DNA of 64,000 bases, from NCBI GenBank assembly GCA_950097015.1, contig CATNEN010000001.1, forward strand, positions 20,637,501 through 20,701,500, written 5' to 3'. Of the stretch, positions 47,000-59,700 are shown in pieces. The DNA comes from Macrostomum hystrix. Lineage: Eukaryota > Platyhelminthes > Macrostomidae. The position numbers and the translations under genes are program-made. Below the pieces are notes generated by a model, which did no database searches, was not told where the DNA came from, and worked only from the letters and a program-made list of their open reading frames with translations. Numbering within the stretch: position 1 is the stretch's first letter; each line of letters opens with the position of its first letter.

Positions 47000-47198
47000 C
47001 CCCTGTGAAAAACACAAAACTACATTGCGCGCGCCGTGAACGCTCTTGCCCATTTTAAAGATAGTTGAGCTGAATCAATAGGTAAATGAATAAAGCGTCT
47101 TGCTCATGAAGACCAATAGTGTCCCAAAGGCTGAGATTTGAACTGAGTCACGAGTCAACCTCTTGGTCACGAGTCCGAAGCTTTAACAACAAGCTACC
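47000..47198 (-). mobile_element. tRNA-derived SINE, minus strand
   Basis: Read on the minus strand it starts GGTAGCTTGTTGTTAAAGC (A-box-like), then CGGACTCGTGACCAAGAGG and GTTCAAATCTCAGCC (B-box-like). It continues into TGAGCAAGACGCTTTATTCA, a body motif I associate with many aquatic-animal tRNA SINEs. Its family differs from that of the SINE at 34913-35240. Confidence 0.6.
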
Positions 47199-47666
47199 TT
47201 ATTATTTGCAAGTGGGCGTTATACACATGAAGCATGCGCACTGTTCGAGAGTTATAGGTCCTATACTAGCTAATTTCAGTATGCTAGAGCCAACAATATT
47301 AAAAAAATTCGAATGCATTTAGAGAGGCCCCTATTATAGAATCGATTGTGTGACAGGAATGTGACGACGCCTAAACATTCAAGACTAGTCTAGGACTTCA
47401 GCTACTAGCGAATTTATTGCATTTGTTTCCGAATTTATAGAAAGAAATACATTTCAGAGAAACCCACTCAACCTGTCCCATGATTTTTGTTTTTTTTTAA
47501 CTTGCAATTGCCAATTAGCTTGCGTTTGTTGTCCAAAATTTGTTTTTTTTCACAGATGTAAAATACATAAGCTTTTTTGCTTTTTATTTTCAACAGACAC
47601 AAATAAATTCCATATTGATAGCACGAGAGCCGTCAACCCAGACCCTTAGTACTCAGTTATGCGGTC
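47199..47666. other. AT-rich intergenic DNA and lectin 3' UTR
   Basis: This lies downstream of the minus-strand lectin gene and probably holds its 3' UTR. A TTTATT at about 47583, which reads AATAAA on the minus strand, is a candidate poly(A) signal. No other feature is seen. Confidence 0.45.
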
Positions 47667-49301
47667 TCAAGCATCAGGACAATAGATCGACATGGCACGC
47701 TGTAGCTCCGTGTCGCTAAGCTGCTTGAGAGCGATTCCAAAGCACTTCATCAATAGGACTTCTCCGCCGTAGTAATTGCTAGTAAGCCCGAGTTGAATTT
47801 TTTGATGCCGAAATATCCTAGAACTTCTTCGAGCTTCAACAAGAGGTGCTTGCAAACTTCCTCTAATCCCAAGGTTCCAATTATAAATCTTGTTCTTCAT
47901 CGAAAGTCTGACGTCACACCAGTACGCCACACAGGGCATTCCACTGAAGATTTCACGCTTGAAATTAACAGTTACGTGGGTTGCATTGCGTGGCTCATAC
48001 TGAACGACATCAAAGTGAGTGTTGGGTGGGAAATGGTAGAAACCAGCGAAAAGGTTGTTGTCAAAATCATAGCCAGGATAGGCTATCTCAGACACGTTCA
48101 CGAAGTTCAATATATAGTAAGTGCCTTTAAGTGCGCGCAGCTTAAAGTACATTGACCACTCGGACTTCGAAAGAATGGAATCGTTATAGGCAGTGGGCGG
48201 ACCGACGTTATAGACAGGGTGACTAGCATTAAAAATGGCGCCCAAATCAGTCGACCTCTGAACTCCGAACTTGTCCTCAATCACATAGGTCCGCCGGTCC
48301 ACAAGGTTGTCGAGGCTCCTCCTGAAGTCGAACGCTGCGACAAGACCATCCACTGGAGGAGGAGTCACACCTCCGTCCGTGTCGTTGGACGCCACCGACT
48401 TGCACACGAACCTGAGCCTGTTGTAGCACCTGTCAGTGCGCAGTCGACCGGCAGACAAGGTGACGCAGTTCACAGTCCAGTCCGCATTGTTCGGATGTCC
48501 AGCCTCCCACTGCGGGATCGAGGCCAGCTTCCCAGAGAAGTCCGTCCACTGGTAGCACAGCTCGCGACCCGCACTGTCGGGGAAGCAGGGGTTCAGCTTG
48601 ATGAGGCCGAGCCACACCGAGTCGAGCGCCGGCGACTTCTCGCAACCGTCGATTCCGAAGGTGAACTCGTTGATGAAGCTCAGCTCAGAGTGGGTCAGCA
48701 CCGACACGAGTTGAGACGAGTTTCGCTGGCAGTAGAAATTCGCCTCGTTGAAGTTGGCCTCGAAGCGCGGCATCAAGTAGCAGTGGTCGTCTTTGAGCGA
48801 CCAGCCGCTCGGACATCGGCGAGACGATTCATGGTGACTCGAGTTGGTGCTTGCTTTGCACACGAACGGGTGTCTCTCGTGATAGAGCGAGTTGAGCCAC
48901 CACTCACCATCACTCCGAATGAGAGGCTTGTGCACAGTGTCGAGCTGTGAGAAGTTGTGTCTCTCGAAGCTCAAAGCATCGCTGCCGTCCGTCCACTCGT
49001 AGGTTCTCGGGTCCGTGAGTCGGTTGAGGTCCGTGCCGAACTTTCCGATCCAGGCGTCTCTGCAGTGAGACAGTCTTCCGACCAGTCGGTTCTCCTGCTC
49101 AGATCCGACGGAGGCGAGGTGAGCTCTGTGAGAGAGACACGTCTGCTCGGCCTCGAACCAGTACTGCGGGCGGCTGAACCACTTGTAGCACGATTGAGCT
49201 CGTTGAGTCCAGTTCTGTTGCGGACACTGAGCAGAGGCAACGGAGAGCAGCAGAGCTGCAGTGACTGCCAAGAGGCAGGTGGATAGAAGATTGGACTGCA
49301 T
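47667..49301 (-). CDS. secreted double C-type lectin with jelly-roll-like tail, intronless
   Basis: This is one uninterrupted frame of 544 residues. The start is the ATG of MQSNLLSTCLL, giving a clear signal peptide (TAALLLSVASAQ); the frame runs nine codons further up only through a TTG. The first C-type lectin domain is about 25-150 (CYKWF...WFEAEQTC, DAWIGKF, FVCK). The second is about 160-310 (CPSGW, FYCQRN, WLGL, WEAGHPNN, NCV, RFVCK). In the second domain the sugar/calcium motif reads HPN rather than EPN or QPD, so binding specificity is unclear. The rest, from GLVAAFDFRRSLDN to GEVLLMKCFGIALKQLSD, looks like a LamG/concanavalin-type fold. Several NxS/T sites fit a secreted glycoprotein. 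Sugar ligands cannot be told from sequence. Confidence 0.88.
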   Translation of the reverse strand: MQSNLLSTCLLAVTAALLLSVASAQCPQQNWTQRAQSCYKWFSRPQYWFEAEQTCLSHRAHLASVGSEQENRLVGRLSHCRDAWIGKFGTDLNRLTDPRTYEWTDGSDALSFERHNFSQLDTVHKPLIRSDGEWWLNSLYHERHPFVCKASTNSSHHESSRRCPSGWSLKDDHCYLMPRFEANFNEANFYCQRNSSQLVSVLTHSELSFINEFTFGIDGCEKSPALDSVWLGLIKLNPCFPDSAGRELCYQWTDFSGKLASIPQWEAGHPNNADWTVNCVTLSAGRLRTDRCYNRLRFVCKSVASNDTDGGVTPPPVDGLVAAFDFRRSLDNLVDRRTYVIEDKFGVQRSTDLGAIFNASHPVYNVGPPTAYNDSILSKSEWSMYFKLRALKGTYYILNFVNVSEIAYPGYDFDNNLFAGFYHFPPNTHFDVVQYEPRNATHVTVNFKREIFSGMPCVAYWCDVRLSMKNKIYNWNLGIRGSLQAPLVEARRSSRIFRHQKIQLGLTSNYYGGEVLLMKCFGIALKQLSDTELQRAMSIYCPDA

Positions 49302-49764
49302 TGGCAGGTCTTCTTGACTTCTTTTCAAGGCCCGTTATAGGGACTTTTCGGACTTTTATTGAGACTTCAGCGGCGCCCGTGGAGTACCGACAGGTTGAGA
49401 CGCTGGCTTTCGTGCGTGACAATTGCTGAAGCGTTGTAGAGGATATGCAATGACTTGTTATCGACTGCTTCAGTCGCCTTAAAGTGAGTAAGATTTGTCG
49501 CATGCTTGCGACTAGCGGTACCCCCAAAAACTTTGCTTCAGCAACTGGAATTCATGCATATAACAATTTGTGCTCAGTTTTTTGTCGATCCACTTGATAT
49601 CTGAAACCTTATTTTAACGTCGAGTTAGGCAATATTGTAAAACTGATAATAGCTGAGTCAACTCACGAATGGGTACTTTTTTCGCACCGGAAGATAAGAA
49701 AGTGCTAGAGAAATCAAACTTAAGTTGATTTGAAGTTTAAAAAATCAGAATTTACTTTATACTA
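49302..49764. other. lectin 5' flank
   Basis: Unique DNA upstream of the lectin start codon, expected to hold its promoter. I could not identify individual elements. Confidence 0.35.
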
Positions 49765-50075
49765 GTTTGCTGTTATTTGCTTGCTGTTGTTTGCTTGCTG
49801 TTGTTTGCTTGCTGTTGGCTTGCTGTTGTTTGCTTGCTGTTGTTTGCTTGCTGTTGTTTGCTTGCTGTTGTTTGCTTGCTGTTGGCTTGCTGTTGTTTGC
49901 TTGCTGTTGTTTGCTTGCTGTTGTTTGCTTGCTGTTGTTTGCTGGCTGTTGTTTGCTTGCTGTTGTTTGCTTGCTGTTGTTTGCTTGCTGTTGTTTGCTG
50001 GCTGTTGTTTGCTTGCTGTTGTTTGCTTGCTGTTGTTTGCTGGCTGTTGTTTGCTTGCCGTAGTTTGTGTGCCGT
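49765..50075. repeat. 14-bp minisatellite
   Basis: About 22 units of TTGCTTGCTGTTGT with single-base variants (CTGGCTG, GTTGGCTTGC). All strands and frames are open (CLLLFACC or KQQPANNS type), which is an artefact. Confidence 0.93.
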
Positions 50076-50702
50076 TGTGAAATGATTTATGTTTTTGGTA
50101 TTTCGGGTCTTTTTGCGTCCTCATGGACTCTATGGTCTAGGCTTTATGGAGGACTCTATGGAGACAGGAAGCCTGGTCGACTCGCCGTTTTCGTGATGTT
50201 AGGTTCTTCAACTAGGATATTTCATTTCTTTCTGTATCAGCGATGTAATCTTTTGTACAGAGATGTTAAAACGCGTAATGATATTGTTAGAACATAAGAA
50301 TAAGATCTGACTTATTCTGGAGGAGTCTCCGAAGGCTGGAGCCGGAGTTCAAGGTGGATGTTAAAACTTTACAAAAACGTGTACCTCAGTTCTTTGCTGG
50401 CCAAATTGCTTGCGTGCGTATGATTGGCCTTCTGTTTTAGTCTCGCGAGTAAAACCAAGTAGGAAAGAACGCTGAATGTAACTGCTATAGTAAGTCACTT
50501 TAATTAGGCCAATAGAAATTGAAGCACATATCAATGACAAAAGCCTACGCTGTCTCACAGGTACGGGTTACGATTGTAAGAATAATTTATACAAGAAAAA
50601 AACAATTTATAAACGAGCCTTTTTTAATTTCATTCAATCTTCACACGAGTTTTTTTATTAAAAGTTTAAAATAAACAGAAAACCAAGCACAGTTGCTCGG
50701 TA
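50076..50702. promoter_or_regulatory. SLC5 gene 5' flank
   Basis: This lies between the 14-bp array and the SLC5 start codon. It should hold that gene's promoter and 5' UTR, inferred only from position. No clear TATA box or other site is assigned. Confidence 0.3.
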
Positions 50703-53700
50703 ATGCATCCATTAGACTACGCTCTCATTGCCATCATCTGCTTGTCCTCTGTGGCCATCGGTTTGTACACCTCGTGTACAGGCGGCCGACAGCAGACTAC
50801 TAGCGAGTACGTCCTAGGCAATCGAAACATGAAACTGCTGCCTGTGGCCATCTCCATCCTGGTGTCCTTCTGGTCCGCCATTTCTTTGCTTGGTGAGGCC
50901 TGCATTGCTCATTGGTTATTCTACTCTCACTGTCTCTAGTCTCTCAACATCTCTACTCCCTCAGCGTCTACTCTCAGCGTCTACTCTCAGCGTCTACTCT
51001 CACTGTCTACTCTCAGCGTCTACTCTCAGCGTCTACTCTCACTGTCTACTCTCAGCGTCTACTCTCAGCGTCTACTCTCACTGTCTCTAATTTCACTGTA
51101 TCTCTACTCCCACTGTCTCTACTCTCACTGTATCTCTACTCTCGATGTCTCTACTCCCACTGTCTCTACTCTCACTGTCTGTACTCTCAATCTCTACTCT
51201 CAGAGTCTCTACTCTCAGTCTCTACTCTCACTGTATCTCTACTCTCAGTCTCTACTCTCACTGTATCTCTACTCTCAGTCTCTACTCTCAGTGTCTCTAC
51301 TTTCAGTGTCTCTAATCTCGATATATCTTACTCTTAATGTCTCTACTCTCAATGTCTCTACTCTCAGTCTCTACTCTCAGTGTCTCTACTCTCAGTCTCT
51401 ACTCTCAGTGTCTCTACTCTCAGTCTCTACTCTTAATGTCTCTACTCTCACTCTGTCACTGTGTCTCGCAACACTTGAAAGCCGTTAGTCAGTGGAATTT
51501 GCAAGTCAAAAAAATCTAAATTCACCGAAATAGAATTTAGTTTTTATTCCTGAATTAAACTTACGTGCTCGCAAGCAGATCTAGCTACAATAATGCTAAT
51601 GCGTTAGACATTTTGATAGATTCAAGCAACTCGCTAGGTAAATATTGTGTTTCAAAGAGATTAACAGTTAAGACACGGACTGGTACATGCAAAGCATTTT
51701 GAACAAAAAAACGTTTGTGATTCCACAATCAGTGGCTGGTGTAATTTCTGATAGTCTATGCCATTGGTCATTGGATCCCAATGCTTTTATACCCTAATTG
51801 ACAGCTATATCCGAATAAGAATTAACTAACGCTTCTTACTGTTTAGCGTTGAATGCTCACACAATTTGGTTAAGAGAATAGTGACGAATGAGAATTGAAA
51901 ATCGGGTAGCGAATAGTAGCTAACGAGTAGCTATTAGTAGGTAACGAGTAAGCTATAGCTATTAGTAGGTAACGAGTTAGCTATAGCTATTAGTAGGTAA
52001 CGAGTTAGCTATAGCTATTAGTAGGTAACGAGTTAGCTATAGCTATTAGTAGGTAACGAGTAGCTATTAGTAGGTAACGAGTTAGCTATAGCTATTAGTA
52101 GGTAACGAGTTAGCTATAGCTATTAGTAGGTAACGAGTTAGCTATAGCTATTATAGTAGGTAACGAGTTAGCTATAGCTATTATAGTAGGTAACGAGTTA
52201 GCTATAGCTATTATAGTAGGTAACGAGTTAGCTATAGCTATTATAGTAGGTAACGAGTTAGCTATAGCTATTATAGTAGATAACGAGTAGCTATTAGTAG
52301 GTAACGAGTAGCTATTAGTAGGTGACGAGTAGCTATTAGTAGGTAACGAGTTAGCTATAGCTATTATAGTAGGTAACGAGTTAGCTATAGCTATTATAGT
52401 AGGTAACGAGTTAGCTATAGCTATTATAGTAGGTAACGAGTAGCTATAGCTATTAGTAGGTAACGAGTAGCTATTAGTAGGTAACGAGTAGCTATTAGTA
52501 GGTAACGAGTAGCTATTAGTAGGTAACGAGTAGCTATTAGTAGGTAACGAGTTAGCTATAGCTATTAGTAGGTAACGAGTTAGCTATAGCTATTATAGTA
52601 GGTAACGAGTTAGCTATAGCTATTAGTAGGTAACGAGTAGCTATTAGTAGGTAACGAGTAGCTATTAGTAGGTAACGAGTAGCTATTAGTAGGTAACGAG
52701 TAGCTATTAGTAGGTAACGAGTTAGCTATAGCTATTAGTAGGTAACGAGTTAGCTATAGCTATTATAGTAGGTAACGAGTTAGCTATAGCTATTATAGTA
52801 GGTAACGAGTTAGCTATAGCTATTAGTAGGTAACGAGTAGCTATTAGTAGGTAACGAGTAGCTATTAGTAGGTAACGAGTAGCTATTAGTAGGTAACGAG
52901 TAGCTATTAGTAGGTAACGAGTAGCTATTAGTAGGTAACGAGTTAGCTATAGCTATTAGTAGGTAACGAGTAGCTATAGCTATTAGTAGGTAACGAGTAG
53001 CTATAGCTATTAGTAGGTAACGAGTTAGCTATAGCTATTAGTAGGTAACGAGTAGCTATAGCTATTAGTAGGTAACGAGTTAGCTATTAGTAGGTAACGA
53101 GTTAGCTATAGCTATTACTAGGTAACGAGTAGCTATAGCTATTAGTAGGTAACGAGTTAGCTATAGCTATTAGTAGGTAACGAGTAGCTATAGCTATTAT
53201 AGTAGGTAACGAGTAGCTATTAGTAGGTAACGAGTAGCTATTAGTAGGTAACGAGTTAGCTATAGCTATTAGTAGGTAACGAGTAGCTATTAGTAGGTAA
53301 CGAGTTAGCTATAGCTATTAGTAGGTAACGAGTTAGCTATAGCTATTAGTAGGTAACGAGTAGCTATAGCTATTAGTAGGTAACGAGTAGCTATTAGTAG
53401 GTAACGAGTAAGCTATAGCTATTAGTAGGTAACGAGTAGCTATAGCTATTAGTAGGTAACGAGTTAGCTATAGCTATTAGTAGGTAACGAGTAGCTATAG
53501 CTATTATAGTAGGTAACGAGTAGCTATTAGTAGGTAACGAGTAGCTATTAGTAGGTAACGAGTTAGCTATAGCTATTAGTAGGTAACGAGTAGCTATTAG
53601 TAGGTAACGAGTTAGCTATAGCTATTAGTAGGTAACGAGTAGCTATAGCTATTAGTAGGTAACGAGTTAGCTATAGCTATTAGTAGGTAACGAGTAGCTA

Positions 53701-56700
53701 TAGCTATTAGTAGGTAACGAGTTAGCTATAGCTATTAGTAGGTAACGAGTAGCTATAGCTATTAGTAGGTAACGAGTTAGCTATAGCTATTAGTAGGTAA
53801 CGAGTAGCTATAGCTATTATAGTAGGTAACGAGTAGCTATTAGTAGGTAACGAGTAGCTATTAGTAGGTAACGAGTTAGCTATAGCTATTAGTAGGTAAC
53901 GAGTAGCTATTAGTAGGTAACGAGTTAGCTATAGCTATTAGTAGGTAACGAGTAGCTATAGCTATTAGTAGGTAACGAGTTAGCTATAGCTATTAGTAGG
54001 TAACGAGTAGCTATAGCTATTAGTAGGTAACGAGTTAGCTATAGCTATTAGTAGGTAACGAGTAGCTATAGCTATTAGTAGGTAACGAGTAGCTATAGCT
54101 ATTAGTAGGTAACGAGTAGCTATAGCTATTAGTAGGTAACGAGTTAGCTATAGCTATTAGTAGGTAACGAGTAGCTATAGCTATTATAGTAGGTAACGAG
54201 TAGCTATTAGTAGGTAACGAGTTAGCTATAGCTATTAGTAGGTAACGAGTAGCTATTAGTAGGTAACGAGTAAGCTATAGCTATTAGTAGGTAACGAGTA
54301 GCTATAGCTATTAGTAGGTAACGAGTTAGCTATAGCTATTAGTAGGTAACGAGTAGCTATAGCTATTATAGTAGGTAACGAGTAGCTATTAGTAGGTAAC
54401 GAGTAGCTATTAGTAGGTAACGAGTTAGCTATAGCTATTAGTAGGTAACGAGTAGCTATTAGTAGGTAACGAGTTAGCTATAGCTATTAGTAGGTAACGA
54501 GTTAGCTATAGCTATTAGTAGGTAACGAGTAGCTATAGCTATTAGTAGGTAACGAGTAGCTATTAGTAGGTAACGAGTTAGCTATAGCTATTAGTAGGTA
54601 ACGAGTTAGCTATAGCTATTATAGTAGGTAACGAGTTAGCTATAGCTATTATAGTAGGTAACGAGTTAGCTATAGCTATTATAGTAGGTAACGAGTTAGC
54701 TATAGCTATTAGTAGGTAACGAGTAGCTATTAGTAGGTAACGAGTAGCTATTAGTAGGTAACGAGTAGCTATTAGTAGGTAACGAGTAGCTATTAGTAGG
54801 TAACGAGTAGCTATTAGTAGGTAACGAGTTAGCTATAGCTATTAGTAGGTAACGAGTAGCTATAGCTATTAGTAGGTAACGAGTAGCTATAGCTATTAGT
54901 AGGTAACGAGTTAGCTATAGCTATTAGTAGGTAACGAGTAGCTATAGCTATTAGTAGGTAACGAGTTAGCTATTAGTAGGTAACGAGTTAGCTATAGCTA
55001 TTACTAGGTAACGAGTAGCTATAGCTATTAGTAGGTAACGAGTTAGCTATAGCTATTAGTAGGTAACGAGTAGCTATAGCTATTAGTAGGTAACGAGTAG
55101 CTATTAGTAGGTAACGAGTAGCTATTAGTAGGTAACGAGTTAGCTATAGCTATTAGTAGGTAACGAGTAGCTATTAGTAGGTAACGAGTTAGCTATAGCT
55201 ATTAGTAGGTAACGAGTTAGCTATAGCTATTAGTAGGTAACGAGTAGCTATAGCTATTAGTAGGTAACGAGTAGCTATTAGTAGGTAACGAGTAAGCTAT
55301 AGCTATTAGTAGGTAACGAGTAGCTATAGCTATTAGTAGGTAACGAGTTAGCTATAGCTATTAGTAGGTAACGAGTAGCTATAGCTATTATAGTAGGTAA
55401 CGAGTAGCTATTAGTAGGTAACGAGTTAGCTATAGCTATTAGTAGGTAACGAGTAGCTATAGCTATTAGTAGGTAACGAGTTAGCTATAGCTATTAGTAG
55501 GTAACGAGTAGCTATAGCTATTAGTAGGTAACGAGTTAGCTATAGCTATTAGTAGGTAACGAGTAGCTATAGCTATTAGTAGGTAACGAGTAGCTATAGC
55601 TATTAGTAGGTAACGAGTAGCTATAGCTATTAGTAGGTAACGAGTTAGCTATAGCTATTAGTAGGTAACGAGTAGCTATAGCTATTATAGTAGGTAACGA
55701 GTAGCTATTAGTAGGTAACGAGTTAGCTATAGCTATTAGTAGGTAACGAGTAGCTATTAGTAGGTAACGAGTAGCTATTAGTAGGTAACGAGTAAGCTAT
55801 AGCTATTAGTAGGTAACGAGTAGCTATAGCTATTAGTAGGTAACGAGTTAGCTATAGCTATTAGTAGGTAACGAGTAGCTATAGCTATTATAGTAGGTAA
55901 CGAGTAGCTATTAGTAGGTAACGAGTAGCTATTAGTAGGTAACGAGTTAGCTATAGCTATTAGTAGGTAACGAGTAGCTATTAGTAGGTAACGAGTTAGC
56001 TATAGCTATTAGTAGGTAACGAGTAGCTATTAGTAGGTAACGAGTAGCTATTAGTAGGTAACGAGTAAGCTATAGCTATTAGTAGGTAACGAGTAGCTAT
56101 AGCTATTAGTAGGTAACGAGTTAGCTATAGCTATTAGTAGGTAACGAGTAGCTATAGCTATTATAGTAGGTAACGAGTAGCTATTAGTAGGTAACGAGTA
56201 GCTATTAGTAGGTAACGAGTTAGCTATAGCTATTAGTAGGTAACGAGTAGCTATAGCTATTAGTAGGTAACGAGTTAGCTATAGCTATTAGTAGGTAACG
56301 AGTAGCTATAGCTATTAGTAGGTAACGAGTAGCTATAGCTATTAGTAGGTAACGAGTAGCTATAGCTATTAGTAGGTAACGAGTTAGCTATAGCTATTAG
56401 TAGGTAACGAGTAGCTATAGCTATTAGTAGGTAACGAGTAGCTATAGCTATTATAGTAGGTAACGAGTTAGCTATAGCTATTATAGTAGGTAACGAGTAG
56501 CTATAGCTATTAGTAGGTAACGAGTAGCTATAGCTATTAGTAGGTAACGAGTAGCTATAGCTATTAGTAGGTAACGAGTTAGCTATAGCTATTAATAGGT
56601 AACGAGTAGCTATAGCTATTAGTAGGTAACGAGTAGCTATAGCTATTAGTAGGTAACGAGTTAGCTATAGCTATTAGTAGGTAACGAGTAGCTATAGCTA

Positions 56701-59700
56701 TTAGTAGGTAACGAGTTAGCTATAGCTATTATAGTAGGTAACGAGTTAGCTATAGCTATTATAGTAGGTAACGAGTAGCTATAGCTATTAGTAGGTAACG
56801 AGTTAGCTATTAGTAGGTAACGAGTAGCTATTAGTAGGTAACGAGTAGCTATTAGTGAGTAACGAGTAGCTATTAGTAGGTAACGAGTAGCTATTAGTAG
56901 GTAACGAGTATCTATTAGTAGGTAACGAGCAGCTATTAGTGAGTAACGAGTGGTGAATAGCGAAAGATCAGTACTGAGTGGTCAGTAACGCGAATCAAAA
57001 AGTTAATAACAACTGGTAGCTACTTTTTAACTATTGTTGGTAGAGCGAAGCTAAACATTAGTAGTTGTTAAGAACAAGTACTTTATATCGAATATAATTA
57101 GCGTATTGCAGACGAATAGTAACGAATTTTTAGTAGTGAAGTAGCGAACTGCCATCCCCCCAACTGCAGGCTCCCCAGCGGAAATGTTCTACTTTGGCAG
57201 CTACTACAACCTGACAGCCATAGGCATCTCCATGGCGTGCATCGTCAGTGCGGTGGCCTTTGTACCTCTGTTCTATGACCTTGAGATCACCAGCATTTAT
57301 GAGGTACGTTAAACAGCCAGTCGAGCTGATTACACACTCAAGTGATTCGTTTGGACATTCTGACTAGCAATTTAGGACTCCCTTCGGGATGCTGAAGCAG
57401 AACTCTAGATTCAATAAATACCCTCATTTTATTGCAAGTTATCCCCATGTTACTTTTATAATCCCATCTATATGTTCTTCAAATCAATCAACAAACTATC
57501 CCCAAGAATGTTTAGTGACCTAAACATTATCATAATATCCTCCTGGGTAATAACTTTAGCAGACAAATAAATGTCTCCCCGCAGGAGCAGAGAACCAATG
57601 TCCCCCCAGGAGCAGAGAACCAATGTCCCCCCAGGAGCAGAGAACCAATGTCCCCCAGGAGCAGAAAACCAATGTCCCCCAGGAGCAGAAAACCAATGTC
57701 TCCCCAGGAGCAGAGAACCAATGTCCCCCGGGAGCAGAGAACCAATGTCCCCTGGGAGCAGAGAACCAATGTCCCGGGGGAGCAGAGAACCAATGTACCC
57801 CCCAGGAACACAGAACCAGCAATGTCCCCCCAGGAGCAGAGAACCAATGTCCCCCGGGAGCAGAGAACCAATGTCCCCTGGGAGCAGAGAACCAATGTCC
57901 CGGGGGAGCAGAGAACCAATGTACCCCCCAGGAACACAGAACCAGCAATGTCCCCCCAGGAGCAGAGAACCAATGTCCCCCCAGGAGCAGAGAACCAATG
58001 TCCCCCGGGAGCAGAGAACCAATGTCCCCCGGGAGCAGAGAACCAATGTCCCCCGGGAGCAGAGAACCAATGTCCCCCCAGGAGCAGAGAACCAATGTCC
58101 CCCGGGAGCAGAGAACCAATGTCCCCCGGGAGCAGAGAACCAATGTCCCGGGGGAGCAGAGAACCAATGTACCCCAAGCAAGAAAATATGCTTTGACTTT
58201 GGGCAACCATTGGCCCCCAAAAGAAGAGAACAATGTTGCAGGCGCTAAATGCTTCCCAGCAGGTGACAAATGCAAAGAACAAATGCTCGCCTTTAACAGA
58301 GAACCATGCAATGTACCATTTTTACAGAAAGCCAAAGGCCACTTCAGAAATGCTAAATTGCTAGCAATAAAGTTTGACCGCATTTAGACGAGAAAATGGC
58401 TCGCATTGTCCACTCATTAATATTATAATGCGCAGAGCTATCACTTGCGAATAATATAGGCTGATTAGCGACTTAAAACGAAACGTTTTTAAAAACTGCT
58501 AAAGTTATTTTCTGAAAGAATTTTTTAACAGTGTAGCTCAGCATCGATCACTATTAAACAGTGCATCGCGCAGAGTCCAACCAGTGAAACATTGCCTAAC
58601 GCATTCAGACAGCCAAGATTTTAATCTTGCTCGAACAAGCATTAAAGGCATAAGTCATTTGTCAATATTGATTACCTGTAGCGTTGAGACAGCACAATAA
58701 AGAAGAGATGTAGTATGTGCAGACTAGCAAGTTTTGCCCCCCGAAGGGGAAAAAGATGAAGATTATCCGATATACTCCAACATTCCATTGCATGCAACAT
58801 CCCCTCAGTACATTGAAAAAATCTTGGATGTAATTCCCTCAAAATGTACTCAATGTACTACATGTTCTTTGTTTGGCATCATTAACGTACATAACGTACA
58901 TTGATGCAGGCTAATTAAGGATTCTCTCATCCATGTACATTCTAAAATCTGGGGTCACAATTGGCACATCATTTGTTGACTCTAGACCCGCAGCCAGCGA
59001 GGAGGCAATTCTGACTCCTGAGCACGCACGCACACACAGATACTGTACGCAGGCACACGCTCACACAGGTGTGTACATCTGCCCTGACTTTCTCATCGTC
59101 AGGCAGTGTACAGTTCACTGTGCCTTGGAGGTTGGCCCTCAAGGGCGTAAATTGCACGACAAGCCCCCAAGCCTTCTCTCCGTGGCTGCGCCCCAAATGA
59201 ATGAGGCTTCGCCGTGGAATCGAACTTAGGGACCTCGGTGCGAGAAGCCAACGCGTTAGACCGATCTGCCACTCACACCCTGCCAATGTACTCAACATGC
59301 TCTCACATTTCCTTAAACTATCAGCTGCCTTAAATCGGCGCATGATTAAATAGAATTCTGGACATCCTTGAATTTTCAGTACCTCGAGTTGCGCTATCAA
59401 AATCGTTTCATTCGCTATTGGACTACCGTGATGTACGTGCTTACTAGTGTAAGTAGTGCTGTGCCGAATGTTTTATCTTTAGAAATGTAAAAAACTTTTA
59501 ATGAGAATGTTAATTAATTAATTTTAGACTCTATACTTGGCAGTGGCTCAATTAGCACCCGCTATAGCTTTGGACGCAGGTAAAATAAATATTTCAGTTT
59601 GCTGAACTTGTTATAGTCTGTTACAATTAGCTAATTTTACAAGAATCCCAGTACTTTCTATTACAGTGATGGGCATTCCTGAGTGGATTGGCATCTTAAT

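Noticed and set aside
57468-58387. Long frames on both strands across the SLC5 intron 2 array
   Set aside because: Repeat artefacts; six frames open at once.
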